Assembly (NCBI GenBank): GCA_910587915.1
Contig: CAJUOB010000037.1
Span: forward strand, 1-13,966
Source: an uncultured Muribaculaceae bacterium
Lineage (GTDB): Bacteria > Bacteroidota > Bacteroidia > Bacteroidales > Muribaculaceae
Length of the DNA: 13,966 nt
Reading direction: 5' to 3'
Positions 7,975-13,966 of the stretch are shown one piece after another; the first letter of the stretch is position 1, and each line of letters starts with the position of its first letter. The notes under the pieces are model-generated. The model was given only the letters and a program-made list of their open reading frames with translations. It did not search any database and was not told where the DNA came from. The translations under genes and the position numbers were made by a program.

Positions 7975-10458
7975 ATGGAAAAGACCGCCAAAATGTACGC
8001 CGCCGTAATAGTGCCCCTGCCTATAGAGGGTGCTTTCACATATATAGTGCCACCCGACATGCAGTCCGGGGTGCATGCAGACAGCCGTGTGCTTGTGCCT
8101 TTTGGAGAACGCCACTACTACACTGGTGTGGTCTGCTCCACATCTCCGGTAGCCCCTCAGGGATCAATGGTTCTAAAGGAAATCGCTGCCGTTCTCGACC
8201 CCGAGCCTATAGTGCGCCATCCACAGATCCGATTCTGGGAATGGATGGCCCAATACTATCTGTGCACCGTCGGTGAAGTCTATAAAGCCGCTCTGCCAGC
8301 CGGCCTCAAACTCGAGAGCGAAACGCGAGTGGCCATCGATCCCGATGCCGAACCCGATGCTATAGCCACTTGCTCTCCCCGCGAACTCGCTCTCCTCGAA
8401 ACCATACGCGAAAAAGGTCCCGTCCCCGTCCGCCAACTCGAGGCTAAAGGTGCTTCCGGCTCTCTCACCCAGACGATAACACGCTTGATGGAGCGCGGAC
8501 TCGTCATCGTGTCCGAAAAACTTGTCGAGCGCTATCGTGCCGTAAAGCGACACTACGTACGCCCTCTTCTCGCCCGCCACGACAAAGGCGCCATGGCCGC
8601 AGCATTTGCAGCCGTGAAGCGCTCATCGGCCCAGGAAGCGGCACTGGTAGCCATTCTTGCACTATCGAATTTCAACAACGAATCTACACCTCTGGTCGAA
8701 GTACCGCTCGACGTGCTCGCCGAGCGTGCGGAAGTATCGCGTGCTACAGTCAAAGCCCTCGCGGCCAAAGGCCTGTGCGAGATATACCACAAGGAAGTCT
8801 CCCGCTTCAGCTACTCAGGGCCCGCCGGTGGTGAACTTCCGGCACTTTCCCAAGCCCAGAAACAAGCGCTCGATTCCATCCACCACAGTTTCATCGACCA
8901 CGCCATCACACTCCTGCGAGGTGTCACATCATCAGGCAAGACCGAAATATACCTCCACCTGATCGACTATGTTCTCCGACAAGGACGGCAGGCACTGTTC
9001 CTTGTTCCGGAAATAGCGCTCACCACACAGCTCACCACACGGCTTCAGAAAGTATTCGGTGCAAAGGTGGTGATATACCACTCAAAATTTTCCGACAACG
9101 AGCGTGTCGAGATATGGCGGCGTCTGCTCCACACTGCCGAACCACTCGTGGTGATCGGTGCACGCTCGGCCGTATTCCTGCCTTTCGCTTCACTCGGACT
9201 GGTCATCGTCGATGAAGAGCACGAACCAAGCTACAAACAGGCCGACCCCGCACCGCGATACAACGGACGCGACGCCGCCACAGTCCTGGCTGCCATGCAT
9301 GGAGCCAAGACCCTGCTCGGCAGCGCCACTCCCACAGTCGAGACATACTACAAGGGACTTACTGGAAAATTCGGTCTCGTTGAACTCACCGAGCGCTACG
9401 ACAACGTACCCCTCCCAACAGTCGAGATTGTCGATATGAAAGCGCAGCGGCAACGAAAAGCCGTCACAGGATACTTCTCACATCATCTGCTCGATGCCAC
9501 GATCGATGCTGCAAACCGAGGTCGACAGGCAATATTTTTCCTCAACCGGAGGGGATATGCACCAATGGCCCGCTGCCGCCTCTGCGCTTGCACCCCGAAA
9601 TGCAACTTCTGCGATGTAGCTCTCACCTACCATAAACGCACCGACCGTCTGCAATGTCACTACTGCGGAGCCGAATATCCGGTGCCGAAAGTATGCCCCG
9701 AATGCAAGGAACCGACTATGGAAATTGTAGGCTACGGCACCGAGCGACTCGAAGATGAAGTCGCCGAGGTTTTCCCCGGACGCAAGATTCTGCGTATGGA
9801 CCTCGACACCACTCGCAACAAGCAAGGATACAGCAAAATAATCGACGATTTCTCTCAAGGCAAAGCCGATATACTCGTAGGCACACAGATGGTGACCAAA
9901 GGGCTCGACTTCGCCGGGGTGGAAGTGGTCGGTATACTGAATGCCGATTCCCTGCTTTCGCTGCCCGACTTCCGCGCTTCCGAACGCGCATTCAACATGA
10001 TCGAGCAGGTAGCCGGACGAGCCGGGCGACGCGACGGTATCGGAAAAGTGGTCATACAGACACATAACCCCGAAAATCCGGTCCTCGCACTTGCGGCAGC
10101 CCACGACTACCTCGGCTTCTACAAGCGCGAGATCGCCGAGCGCGAGGCATTCTCATATCCTCCATTCATGAGGATAATAAACATATACGTAAAGCACCGC
10201 GACGCACGCACAGTCGTAGAATGCGCCGATATATACGCACGCAGCCTACGCGAGATATTCGGCCAGCGTATCATGGGACCACTCGAGCCTACCGTGAGCC
10301 GCGTACAATCAATGTACATACGCAAGATAATGCTCAAACTCGAACCCGCTGCATCCACAGCAAAAATAAAGGAGTTGCTGCGCCAGCGGTACATCGCCTT
10401 GACAGCATCTCCTCTCATGAAAGGGCTCACGGTCTACTACGACGTAGACCCCGTATAG
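7975..10458 (+). CDS. priA: Primosomal protein N' (replication-restart helicase PriA)
   Basis: PriA recognises stalled forks and loads the replicative helicase. The 827-residue protein has the N-terminal 3'-DNA-binding domain (about 7-110), a winged-helix region (about 130-280), and the helicase core with Walker A GVTSSGKT (316-323) and the DEEH box (413-416). The zinc region shows four CxxC pairs: C534/C537, C543/C546, C561/C564 and C574/C577, with one extra Cys at 539. Motifs V-VI follow as GTQMVTKGLDF (636-646) and QVAGRAGRR (678-686). It is longer than E. coli PriA (732); the extra length is mostly in the winged-helix part, as is usual in Bacteroidota. It is divergent from aspT, and its stop codon lies 2 bases from the stop of the convergent lipoprotein gene. 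Confidence 0.95.
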   Translation: MEKTAKMYAAVIVPLPIEGAFTYIVPPDMQSGVHADSRVLVPFGERHYYTGVVCSTSPVAPQGSMVLKEIAAVLDPEPIVRHPQIRFWEWMAQYYLCTVGEVYKAALPAGLKLESETRVAIDPDAEPDAIATCSPRELALLETIREKGPVPVRQLEAKGASGSLTQTITRLMERGLVIVSEKLVERYRAVKRHYVRPLLARHDKGAMAAAFAAVKRSSAQEAALVAILALSNFNNESTPLVEVPLDVLAERAEVSRATVKALAAKGLCEIYHKEVSRFSYSGPAGGELPALSQAQKQALDSIHHSFIDHAITLLRGVTSSGKTEIYLHLIDYVLRQGRQALFLVPEIALTTQLTTRLQKVFGAKVVIYHSKFSDNERVEIWRRLLHTAEPLVVIGARSAVFLPFASLGLVIVDEEHEPSYKQADPAPRYNGRDAATVLAAMHGAKTLLGSATPTVETYYKGLTGKFGLVELTERYDNVPLPTVEIVDMKAQRQRKAVTGYFSHHLLDATIDAANRGRQAIFFLNRRGYAPMARCRLCACTPKCNFCDVALTYHKRTDRLQCHYCGAEYPVPKVCPECKEPTMEIVGYGTERLEDEVAEVFPGRKILRMDLDTTRNKQGYSKIIDDFSQGKADILVGTQMVTKGLDFAGVEVVGILNADSLLSLPDFRASERAFNMIEQVAGRAGRRDGIGKVVIQTHNPENPVLALAAAHDYLGFYKREIAEREAFSYPPFMRIINIYVKHRDARTVVECADIYARSLREIFGQRIMGPLEPTVSRVQSMYIRKIMLKLEPAASTAKIKELLRQRYIALTASPLMKGLTVYYDVDPV

Positions 10459-10460
10459 CA

Positions 10461-11084
10461 TCAGTTGGGAGCAACCCTGCGGAATGTATAGTCGCGGTCG
10501 GCAACCTCGCACGACATCATGTCGGAGTGATGCACCTTTATATCCTCAATCTTCTGATATTTATAGAACTCGTCGCGGATGGCAGCCGTAATGCGGACTC
10601 GCCATGCATCAACCGTCTGCTGGGTAAGAGAATCCAGCGCCGGACGTTGCAGTCCGGTCAGTATATTTTCCGAGAAAGTCACGCCGGCAGGATCGATATT
10701 CACCTGAAGAGTCGACTGGTCGAGATGCAGCAGAATATCATCATCGTCATCTCCATCGGCTACATAGCGCCCACGGATCGAAGCCGTAGCGGCAACATCC
10801 ACCTGATAAGGATCATCAACAGAAAAAGACGAACCGACAACAGCCTGAGTCACATCTATAGTCGCCGACATAAACACATCACCGCCACGACGCACATCGG
10901 TCGATGGAGCAAAATCAAGGCTGACGGTCGACGAAGCATCCGCCGCACCGGGAATATTCATCATACGGATAGGTGTCCCTATCCACTCTCCGGCAAAACG
11001 GTCTGTTCGGGAACACGACGAAATACACATGAGAGCACCCAATGCAACGAGTGCTCCGAAAAAACTTGCAGTACTGATTTTCAT
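10461..11084 (-). CDS. Small lipoprotein of unknown function
   Basis: This 207-residue protein opens with a Lys, a hydrophobic stretch and a lipobox ending in ISSC, so Cys24 should be lipidated after signal peptidase II cleavage. The residues after Cys24 (SRTDR) are not an acidic surface-export signal, so the inner leaflet of the outer membrane is a fair guess. The mature part begins with FAGEWIG, a Gly-x-Trp start like that of lipocalin-like folds, and continues with alternating strand-like segments. Residues 110-116 are an acidic run (DGDDDDD), perhaps a loop or metal site. I do not recognise a named family. It lies 64 bases after the plsC-like gene on the same strand, so the two may be cotranscribed. 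Confidence 0.75.
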   Translation of the reverse strand: MKISTASFFGALVALGALMCISSCSRTDRFAGEWIGTPIRMMNIPGAADASSTVSLDFAPSTDVRRGGDVFMSATIDVTQAVVGSSFSVDDPYQVDVAATASIRGRYVADGDDDDDILLHLDQSTLQVNIDPAGVTFSENILTGLQRPALDSLTQQTVDAWRVRITAAIRDEFYKYQKIEDIKVHHSDMMSCEVADRDYTFRRVAPN

Positions 11085-11148
11085 AACGCGGTGAAGTAAG
11101 TATAATTAGTAGTTAATCATAAAACATAATCATACCGCCGATTGTTCA

Positions 11149-11883
11149 CTATGGCCTCTGCGACGCAGGCAATGCCGATGCTATCGCTGCCGACGAACGC
11201 TCCATCAGTTCCGTAAGCTCATGTCGACCGGTCTCGGCCGACACCTCTATCGGCTCATGGATAGTCAGATTGATCGTACCCCAGTGAGGAAGCACCGACC
11301 CTCGGCGCATCACCCTGTACGCACCATCGATAGTGATAGGCACCACTGGAAGCGAGAACTCCGTCGCGAGCTTGAACGCACCACGCCGGAAACCATGCAT
11401 CTTGCCATCACGGCTGCGCGACCCTTCCGGGAACACCACCACCGACATTCCACCCGACAGCTGCTTCTCAGCAGCCGCCATCGTATGGGCTGTGGCCGAC
11501 GGTGTCGAATTATCAACGAATATATGACCGGATATCTTGCAGCTGAATCCAACGAACGGTATCCTCTCGAGACTCTTCTTCATCATCCAACGGAAATTAT
11601 GCCTCAGATAACCGTAGATTGCAAAAATATCATAGGCACCCTGATGGTTCGCAACGAAAACATAACTCGTCCGACGGTCAATATTCTCGCGACCGTGCAC
11701 CCTTACCCGCACAAGCGACATAGCGCAGAACAACCGCGCCCACAAATGCCCGGGCCAGTAACCCATCACTCGCTGAGCTCCCACAAGACTCCCCAAAATA
11801 GTCAGCGTGGCAGCCACTATCGTAGCCACCAGCAGCACAGGAATCATCACAAATATCTGATATACTCTATAAAGAACTAACAT
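11149..11883 (-). CDS. plsC: 1-acyl-sn-glycerol-3-phosphate acyltransferase (PlsC-like)
   Basis: It transfers an acyl chain to lysophosphatidic acid (or a related lysolipid) at the inner membrane during phospholipid synthesis. The 244-residue protein has an N-terminal membrane anchor (about 7-38). It then shows the acyltransferase blocks: NHQGAYD (79-85, the His80/Asp85 catalytic pair), the KKSLERIPFVG segment (102-112), FPEGSRSRDG (151-160, phosphate binding) and VPITIDGAYR (181-190). Length is typical for PlsC. The ATG at 11881-11883 directly precedes the hydrophobic helix. It is divergent from fabG, so two lipid-synthesis genes share one 83-base intergenic region. An ornithine- or glycine-lipid acyltransferase would look similar, so the exact acceptor is not proven. 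Confidence 0.88.
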   Translation of the reverse strand: MLVLYRVYQIFVMIPVLLVATIVAATLTILGSLVGAQRVMGYWPGHLWARLFCAMSLVRVRVHGRENIDRRTSYVFVANHQGAYDIFAIYGYLRHNFRWMMKKSLERIPFVGFSCKISGHIFVDNSTPSATAHTMAAAEKQLSGGMSVVVFPEGSRSRDGKMHGFRRGAFKLATEFSLPVVPITIDGAYRVMRRGSVLPHWGTINLTIHEPIEVSAETGRHELTELMERSSAAIASALPASQRP

Positions 11884-11902
11884 ACTGATTGTTGAACTTA
11901 TC

Positions 11903-11934
11903 TTTGCAAAAATAGCAAAATTTTCCTAATTTTG
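11903..11934 (+). promoter_or_regulatory. Promoter of fabG (-33 TTTG, -7 TAATTTTG)
   Basis: TTTG at 11903-11906 and TAATTTTG at 11927-11934 are separated by 20 bases and match both boxes of the Bacteroidota housekeeping promoter. Transcription would begin about 25-27 bases before the fabG ATG. Confidence 0.7.
11907..11914 (-). promoter_or_regulatory. Candidate -7 element of plsC, overlapping the fabG promoter
   Basis: Read on the minus strand, these bases are TATTTTTG, which matches TAnnTTTG and lies 23 bases before the plsC start. They fall between the -33 and -7 boxes of the fabG promoter, so the two divergent promoters would compete for polymerase. No TTTG is seen at the minus-strand -33 position. 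Confidence 0.45.
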
Positions 11935-11966
11935 CCATCTCTTTAGACGAAACATTTTTTCAACTC

Positions 11967-12713
11967 ATGAAACTACTCGAAGGAAAAACAGCCCTTATAA
12001 CCGGAGCCGCACGCGGCATCGGCAAAGCGCTTGCACTCCGCTTCGCTGCAGAGGGCGCCAACATCGCTTTCACCGACCTCGTAATCGACGAGAACGGAAA
12101 AGCAACCGAAGAAGAAATCGCTGCTCTCGGTGTTAAAGCCAAAGGATATGCATCCAACGCTGCCGACTTCAACCAGACAAAAGAAGTCGTTGCTCAGGTT
12201 CTCGCCGACTTCGGCTCTATCGACATCCTCGTTAACAACGCCGGCATAACCAAAGACGGCCTCATGATGCGCATGACCGAAGCTCAGTGGGATGCCGTGA
12301 TCGCAGTAAACCTCAAGAGCGCATTCAACTTCATCAACGCCGTCCTCCCCATCATGATGCGCCAGCGCAGCGGTTCCATTATCAACATGGCATCCGTTGT
12401 CGGTGTTCACGGTAATGCCGGACAGGCCAACTACGCCGCTTCGAAAGCCGGCCTCATCGCACTCGCAAAGAGCATCGCACAGGAAGTCGGATCTCGCGGC
12501 ATCCGTGCTAACGCCATCGCCCCCGGCTTCATCGAAACAGCAATGACAGCACAGCTCCCCGACGCAGTTCGCGAAGAATGGAAAAAGAAAATTCCTCTGC
12601 GCCGCGGCGGCAAAGTCGAGGACATCGCAAACGTTGCCACCTTCCTCGCATCCGACCTCTCCAGCTACGTCACCGGTCAGGTCATCCAGGTCGACGGCGG
12701 CATGAACATGTAA
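11967..12713 (+). CDS. fabG: 3-oxoacyl-[acyl-carrier-protein] reductase
   Basis: It reduces 3-oxoacyl-ACP to 3-hydroxyacyl-ACP with NADPH in the fatty-acid elongation cycle. The 248-residue protein is a classical short-chain dehydrogenase. It has the cofactor loop TGAARGIG (12-19), NNAG (90-93), the catalytic tetrad N115, S143, Y156, K160 (YAASK), the PG turn at 186-187, and the C-terminal VDGGMNM typical of FabG. Other SDRs share the core, but the overall match to FabG, including the ITKDGLMMRM stretch (94-103), is close. It is a single gene with its own promoter and terminator, away from other fab genes; only plsC next door is functionally related. C-ending codons dominate, as expected of a highly expressed gene. 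Confidence 0.9.
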   Translation: MKLLEGKTALITGAARGIGKALALRFAAEGANIAFTDLVIDENGKATEEEIAALGVKAKGYASNAADFNQTKEVVAQVLADFGSIDILVNNAGITKDGLMMRMTEAQWDAVIAVNLKSAFNFINAVLPIMMRQRSGSIINMASVVGVHGNAGQANYAASKAGLIALAKSIAQEVGSRGIRANAIAPGFIETAMTAQLPDAVREEWKKKIPLRRGGKVEDIANVATFLASDLSSYVTGQVIQVDGGMNM

Positions 12714-12733
12714 TCATCCCTTTCCCCCCATAC

Positions 12734-12760
12734 AAAAGCCCGGTCCCCCGGGCTTTTTTC
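12734..12760 (+). terminator. Intrinsic terminator after fabG
   Basis: A perfect 10-bp stem (12734-12743 AAAAGCCCGG with 12748-12757 CCGGGCTTTT) with a 4-base loop ends in six T's. It lies 20 bases after the fabG stop. The A's at the stem base give it some function on the minus strand as well. Confidence 0.9.
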
Positions 12761-12827
12761 ATACCCCCCTATCACCCAAATAGCCCATATCAGGCGAATA
12801 AGATAGCCTATCCAGCATGATACCAAA

Positions 12828-12941
12828 GGCCGCAGCGCGGCCACACAGCAGTAGGCCACTGCAAGCGCACCATAGGTATGCGCTGCTGTGGTATATTGCA
12901 CGACATCACATAATACGCGCCACGTAGTGGTGCCACTCCGC
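12828..12941. repeat. Repeat unit 1 (left arm only)
   Basis: It starts with the hairpin GGCCGC-AGC-GCGGCC (12828-12842). Next come the linker with GTAGGCCACTGCAAG (12851-12865), a second hairpin at 12865-12883 and a third, GCGCCACGTAGTGGTGC, at 12917-12933. Over this span it closely matches the left arms of units 2 and 3, but the right arm is missing and is replaced by unrelated hairpins. CACAGCAG in the linker can also pair with CTGCTGTG just after the second hairpin. Confidence 0.85.
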
Positions 12942-12965
12942 AGGATATTGCATGCCGTAGAAAAC

Positions 12966-13066
12966 ATGTCCGTAGGACATAGATTAATCCCAAAACCGGG
13001 TACACCGAAGCCTGCGCAGGTGTGCCCGGCTACAGATCCAGTAGCGCTGGCGTCCGAATGGACGCC
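12966..13066. repeat. Run of three different hairpins after unit 1
   Basis: First is ATGTCC-GTA-GGACAT (12966-12980). Second is an 11-bp stem, CCGGGTACACC (12996-13006) with GGTGTGCCCGG (13019-13029), with one T-G wobble and a 12-base loop. Third is GGCGTCC-GAAT-GGACGCC (13049-13066). The stem sequences are unrelated to one another and to units 2 and 3, but the small-loop design is the same, and the GTA loop recurs. Confidence 0.8.
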
Positions 13067-13160
13067 GATTTACCCCGTGCTATACCCGGCAATAAGATAC
13101 CATCATGCAAGATAAAACGTCCACAGCAGGCCCGTGTGCTCTACCACCCACACACGTATA

Positions 13161-13434
13161 CATTATTATCTTACCTCTTTCAACACCGAAGTAGGGGCCG
13201 CAGCGCGGCCACACAATAGTAGGCCACTGCAAGCGCACCGTAGGTGTGCGCCGCTGTGGTATATAGCACGACAGCATACACAACACGCGCCACGTAGTGG
13301 TGCCACTTCGCAGAAAACGCACAAGGTAGCACCACCACGTGGCGCTTATCCGGAGAATGCATCGGATACCATAGCTGCGGACCGCCATGCGGCCCTTGCA
13401 ATGGCCTACTATTCTTATGACCGCATACGCGGCC
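13161..13434. repeat. Repeat unit 2 (complete inverted repeat)
   Basis: A leader (CATTATTATCTTAC, then TCTTTCAACACCGA) is shared with unit 3. The inverted part then runs from GGCCGC at 13196 to GCGGCC at 13434. Left linker TAGTAGGCCACTGCAAG (13217-13233) pairs with right linker CTTGCAATGGCCTACTA (13395-13411), 16 of 17 bases. Left GCGCCACGTAGTGGTGC (13287-13303) pairs with right 13329-13345, 16 of 17, around a 25-base centre. Small hairpins lie at 13196-13210, 13233-13251, 13379-13395 and 13419-13434. Confidence 0.88.
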
Positions 13435-13528
13435 AGCCCCCACACCATTTACGAATGAATAGACGATTACAGGCACGACAGATGTGGGCCGGTTCTATGC
13501 GTCCATGCGACATTGGCCTATGCATATG

Positions 13529-13796
13529 CATTATTATCTTACATCTTTCAACACCGACGCAGGGGCCGCAGCGCGGCCACACAGCAGTAGGCCACTGCAA
13601 GCGCACCGTAGGTGTGCGCAGCTGTGGTATACACAACCGCACACAACACGCGCCACGTAGTGGTGCCACATCGCTGACAACGCCCATGGTTGCACCACTA
13701 TGTGGCGCTTATTCGGAGAATGCATCGGATACCATAGCTGCGGACCGCGATGCGGCCCTTGCAATGGCCTACTATTCTTTCGACCGCTATGCGGCC
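13529..13796. repeat. Repeat unit 3 (complete inverted repeat)
   Basis: It has the same plan as unit 2: the shared leader at 13529, left-arm hairpins at 13564-13578, 13601-13619 and 13650-13666, a 25-base centre at 13667-13691, and right-arm hairpins at 13692-13708 (paired with 13650-13666), 13742-13758 and 13782-13796. The stretch 13706-13778 is nearly identical to 13343-13415 of unit 2, while the centre differs. Confidence 0.88.
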
Positions 13797-13814
13797 TTTT
13801 GGCCTCACGCCATT

Positions 13815-13853
13815 CCTGCAATCGTCTACTGTTCTTATGATCGCTATGCGGCC
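13815..13853. repeat. Partial right-arm repeat
   Basis: A linker plus terminal hairpin, comparable to 13394-13434 of unit 2: CCTGCAAT, then CTACTGTTCTTATGA, then TCGCTATGCGGCC. It follows unit 3 after a short spacer, so the right-arm module occurs twice in a row here. A further small hairpin, CGTGTT-TCG-AACACG, follows at 13863-13877. Confidence 0.7.
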
Positions 13854-13921
13854 ATCCCAATACGTGTTTCGAACACGGATGGCATTTATAGGCTTTATCC
13901 GGCGGGGAGAGACGGATATAG

Positions 13922-13957
13922 AAAAAAAGCCCCGGAGGCTTGTGGCCTTCGGGGCTT
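13922..13957 (-). terminator. Terminator-like hairpin for a gene beyond the right edge
   Basis: A 13-bp stem (13927-13939 with 13945-13957, one G-T wobble) has a 5-base loop. Read on the minus strand it is followed by seven T's. No T-run follows on the plus strand. It therefore fits the end of a minus-strand transcription unit whose gene lies outside the window. Confidence 0.75.
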
Positions 13958-13966
13958 GGATAGGGG

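Larger units (their letters stand above)
12761..13966. other. 1.2-kb gene-free region filled with hairpin repeats
   Basis: No reading frame here looks like a real gene. Several overlapping frames are open on both strands, but they follow the repeat structure, start at arbitrary places and lack recognisable protein features. The region is a dense series of short hairpins separated by conserved linkers. It comprises three main repeat units, one partial unit and several isolated hairpins, described separately, and no promoter stands out. It lies between the fabG terminator and a hairpin that would terminate a gene entering from the right. Confidence 0.75.

Noticed and set aside
13196..13434. Classical insertion sequence or integron cassette
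   Set aside because: No transposase or integrase frame, no clear target duplication at the unit edges, and no typical attC core sites; a non-autonomous element remains possible.
13080..13860. Minus-strand open frames of 90-122 residues with repeated peptides (for example NSRPLQGPH and WHHYVARVV) across the repeat units
   Set aside because: Several frames are open over the same bases. The shared peptides follow directly from the DNA repeats, the bases are dominated by hairpins, and no promoter or protein family is visible.
12761..13966. CRISPR array
   Set aside because: Repeats are over 100 bp, imperfect, inverted and about 368 bp apart, unlike 25-40 bp direct repeats with uniform spacers, and no cas gene is present.

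Overview
The window looks like a chromosome segment from a gut-type Bacteroidota, probably order Bacteroidales and perhaps Muribaculaceae. The lineage is inferred from protein style, from candidate promoters of the Bacteroidota -33/-7 type (TTTG / TAnnTTTG), from A-rich leaders without Shine-Dalgarno motifs, and from the GadB-glutaminase-GadC arrangement.

Layout: the C-terminal end of an unknown protein (1-243, +) is followed by a FucP-type (FHS family) sugar/proton symporter (361-1740, +). A perfect 12-bp bidirectional terminator (1765-1807) separates it from a minus-strand acid-stress locus that reads aspT-like antiporter (7813-6113), gadB (5945-4506), glutaminase (4397-3426) and gadC (3386-1827). 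Together these form a complete glutamine-fuelled acid-resistance module. Glutaminase releases glutamate and ammonia, GadB consumes a proton while turning glutamate into GABA, and GadC exchanges GABA for fresh substrate. The AspT-type antiporter may run a parallel amino-acid/decarboxylation-product exchange.

Divergent from aspT lies priA (7975-10458, +), the replication-restart helicase. It converges, with only 2 bp between stop codons, on a minus-strand pair: plsC-like acyltransferase (11883-11149), then a small lipoprotein of unknown function (11084-10461). fabG (11967-12713, +) is divergent from plsC, has its own promoter and ends in a strong terminator.

The last 1.2 kb (12761-13966) has no convincing gene. 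It is packed with short hairpins arranged in a higher-order pattern. Three units begin exactly 368 bp apart. The second and third are each large imperfect inverted repeats whose arms carry small hairpins with different stem sequences at equivalent positions, joined by conserved linkers. The first unit keeps only the left arm and continues into unrelated hairpins. This array is the least explained and most interesting part of the window; a REPIN-like or MITE-like element, or a structured RNA locus, are possible readings. The window closes with a terminator-like hairpin oriented for a minus-strand gene beyond the right edge.
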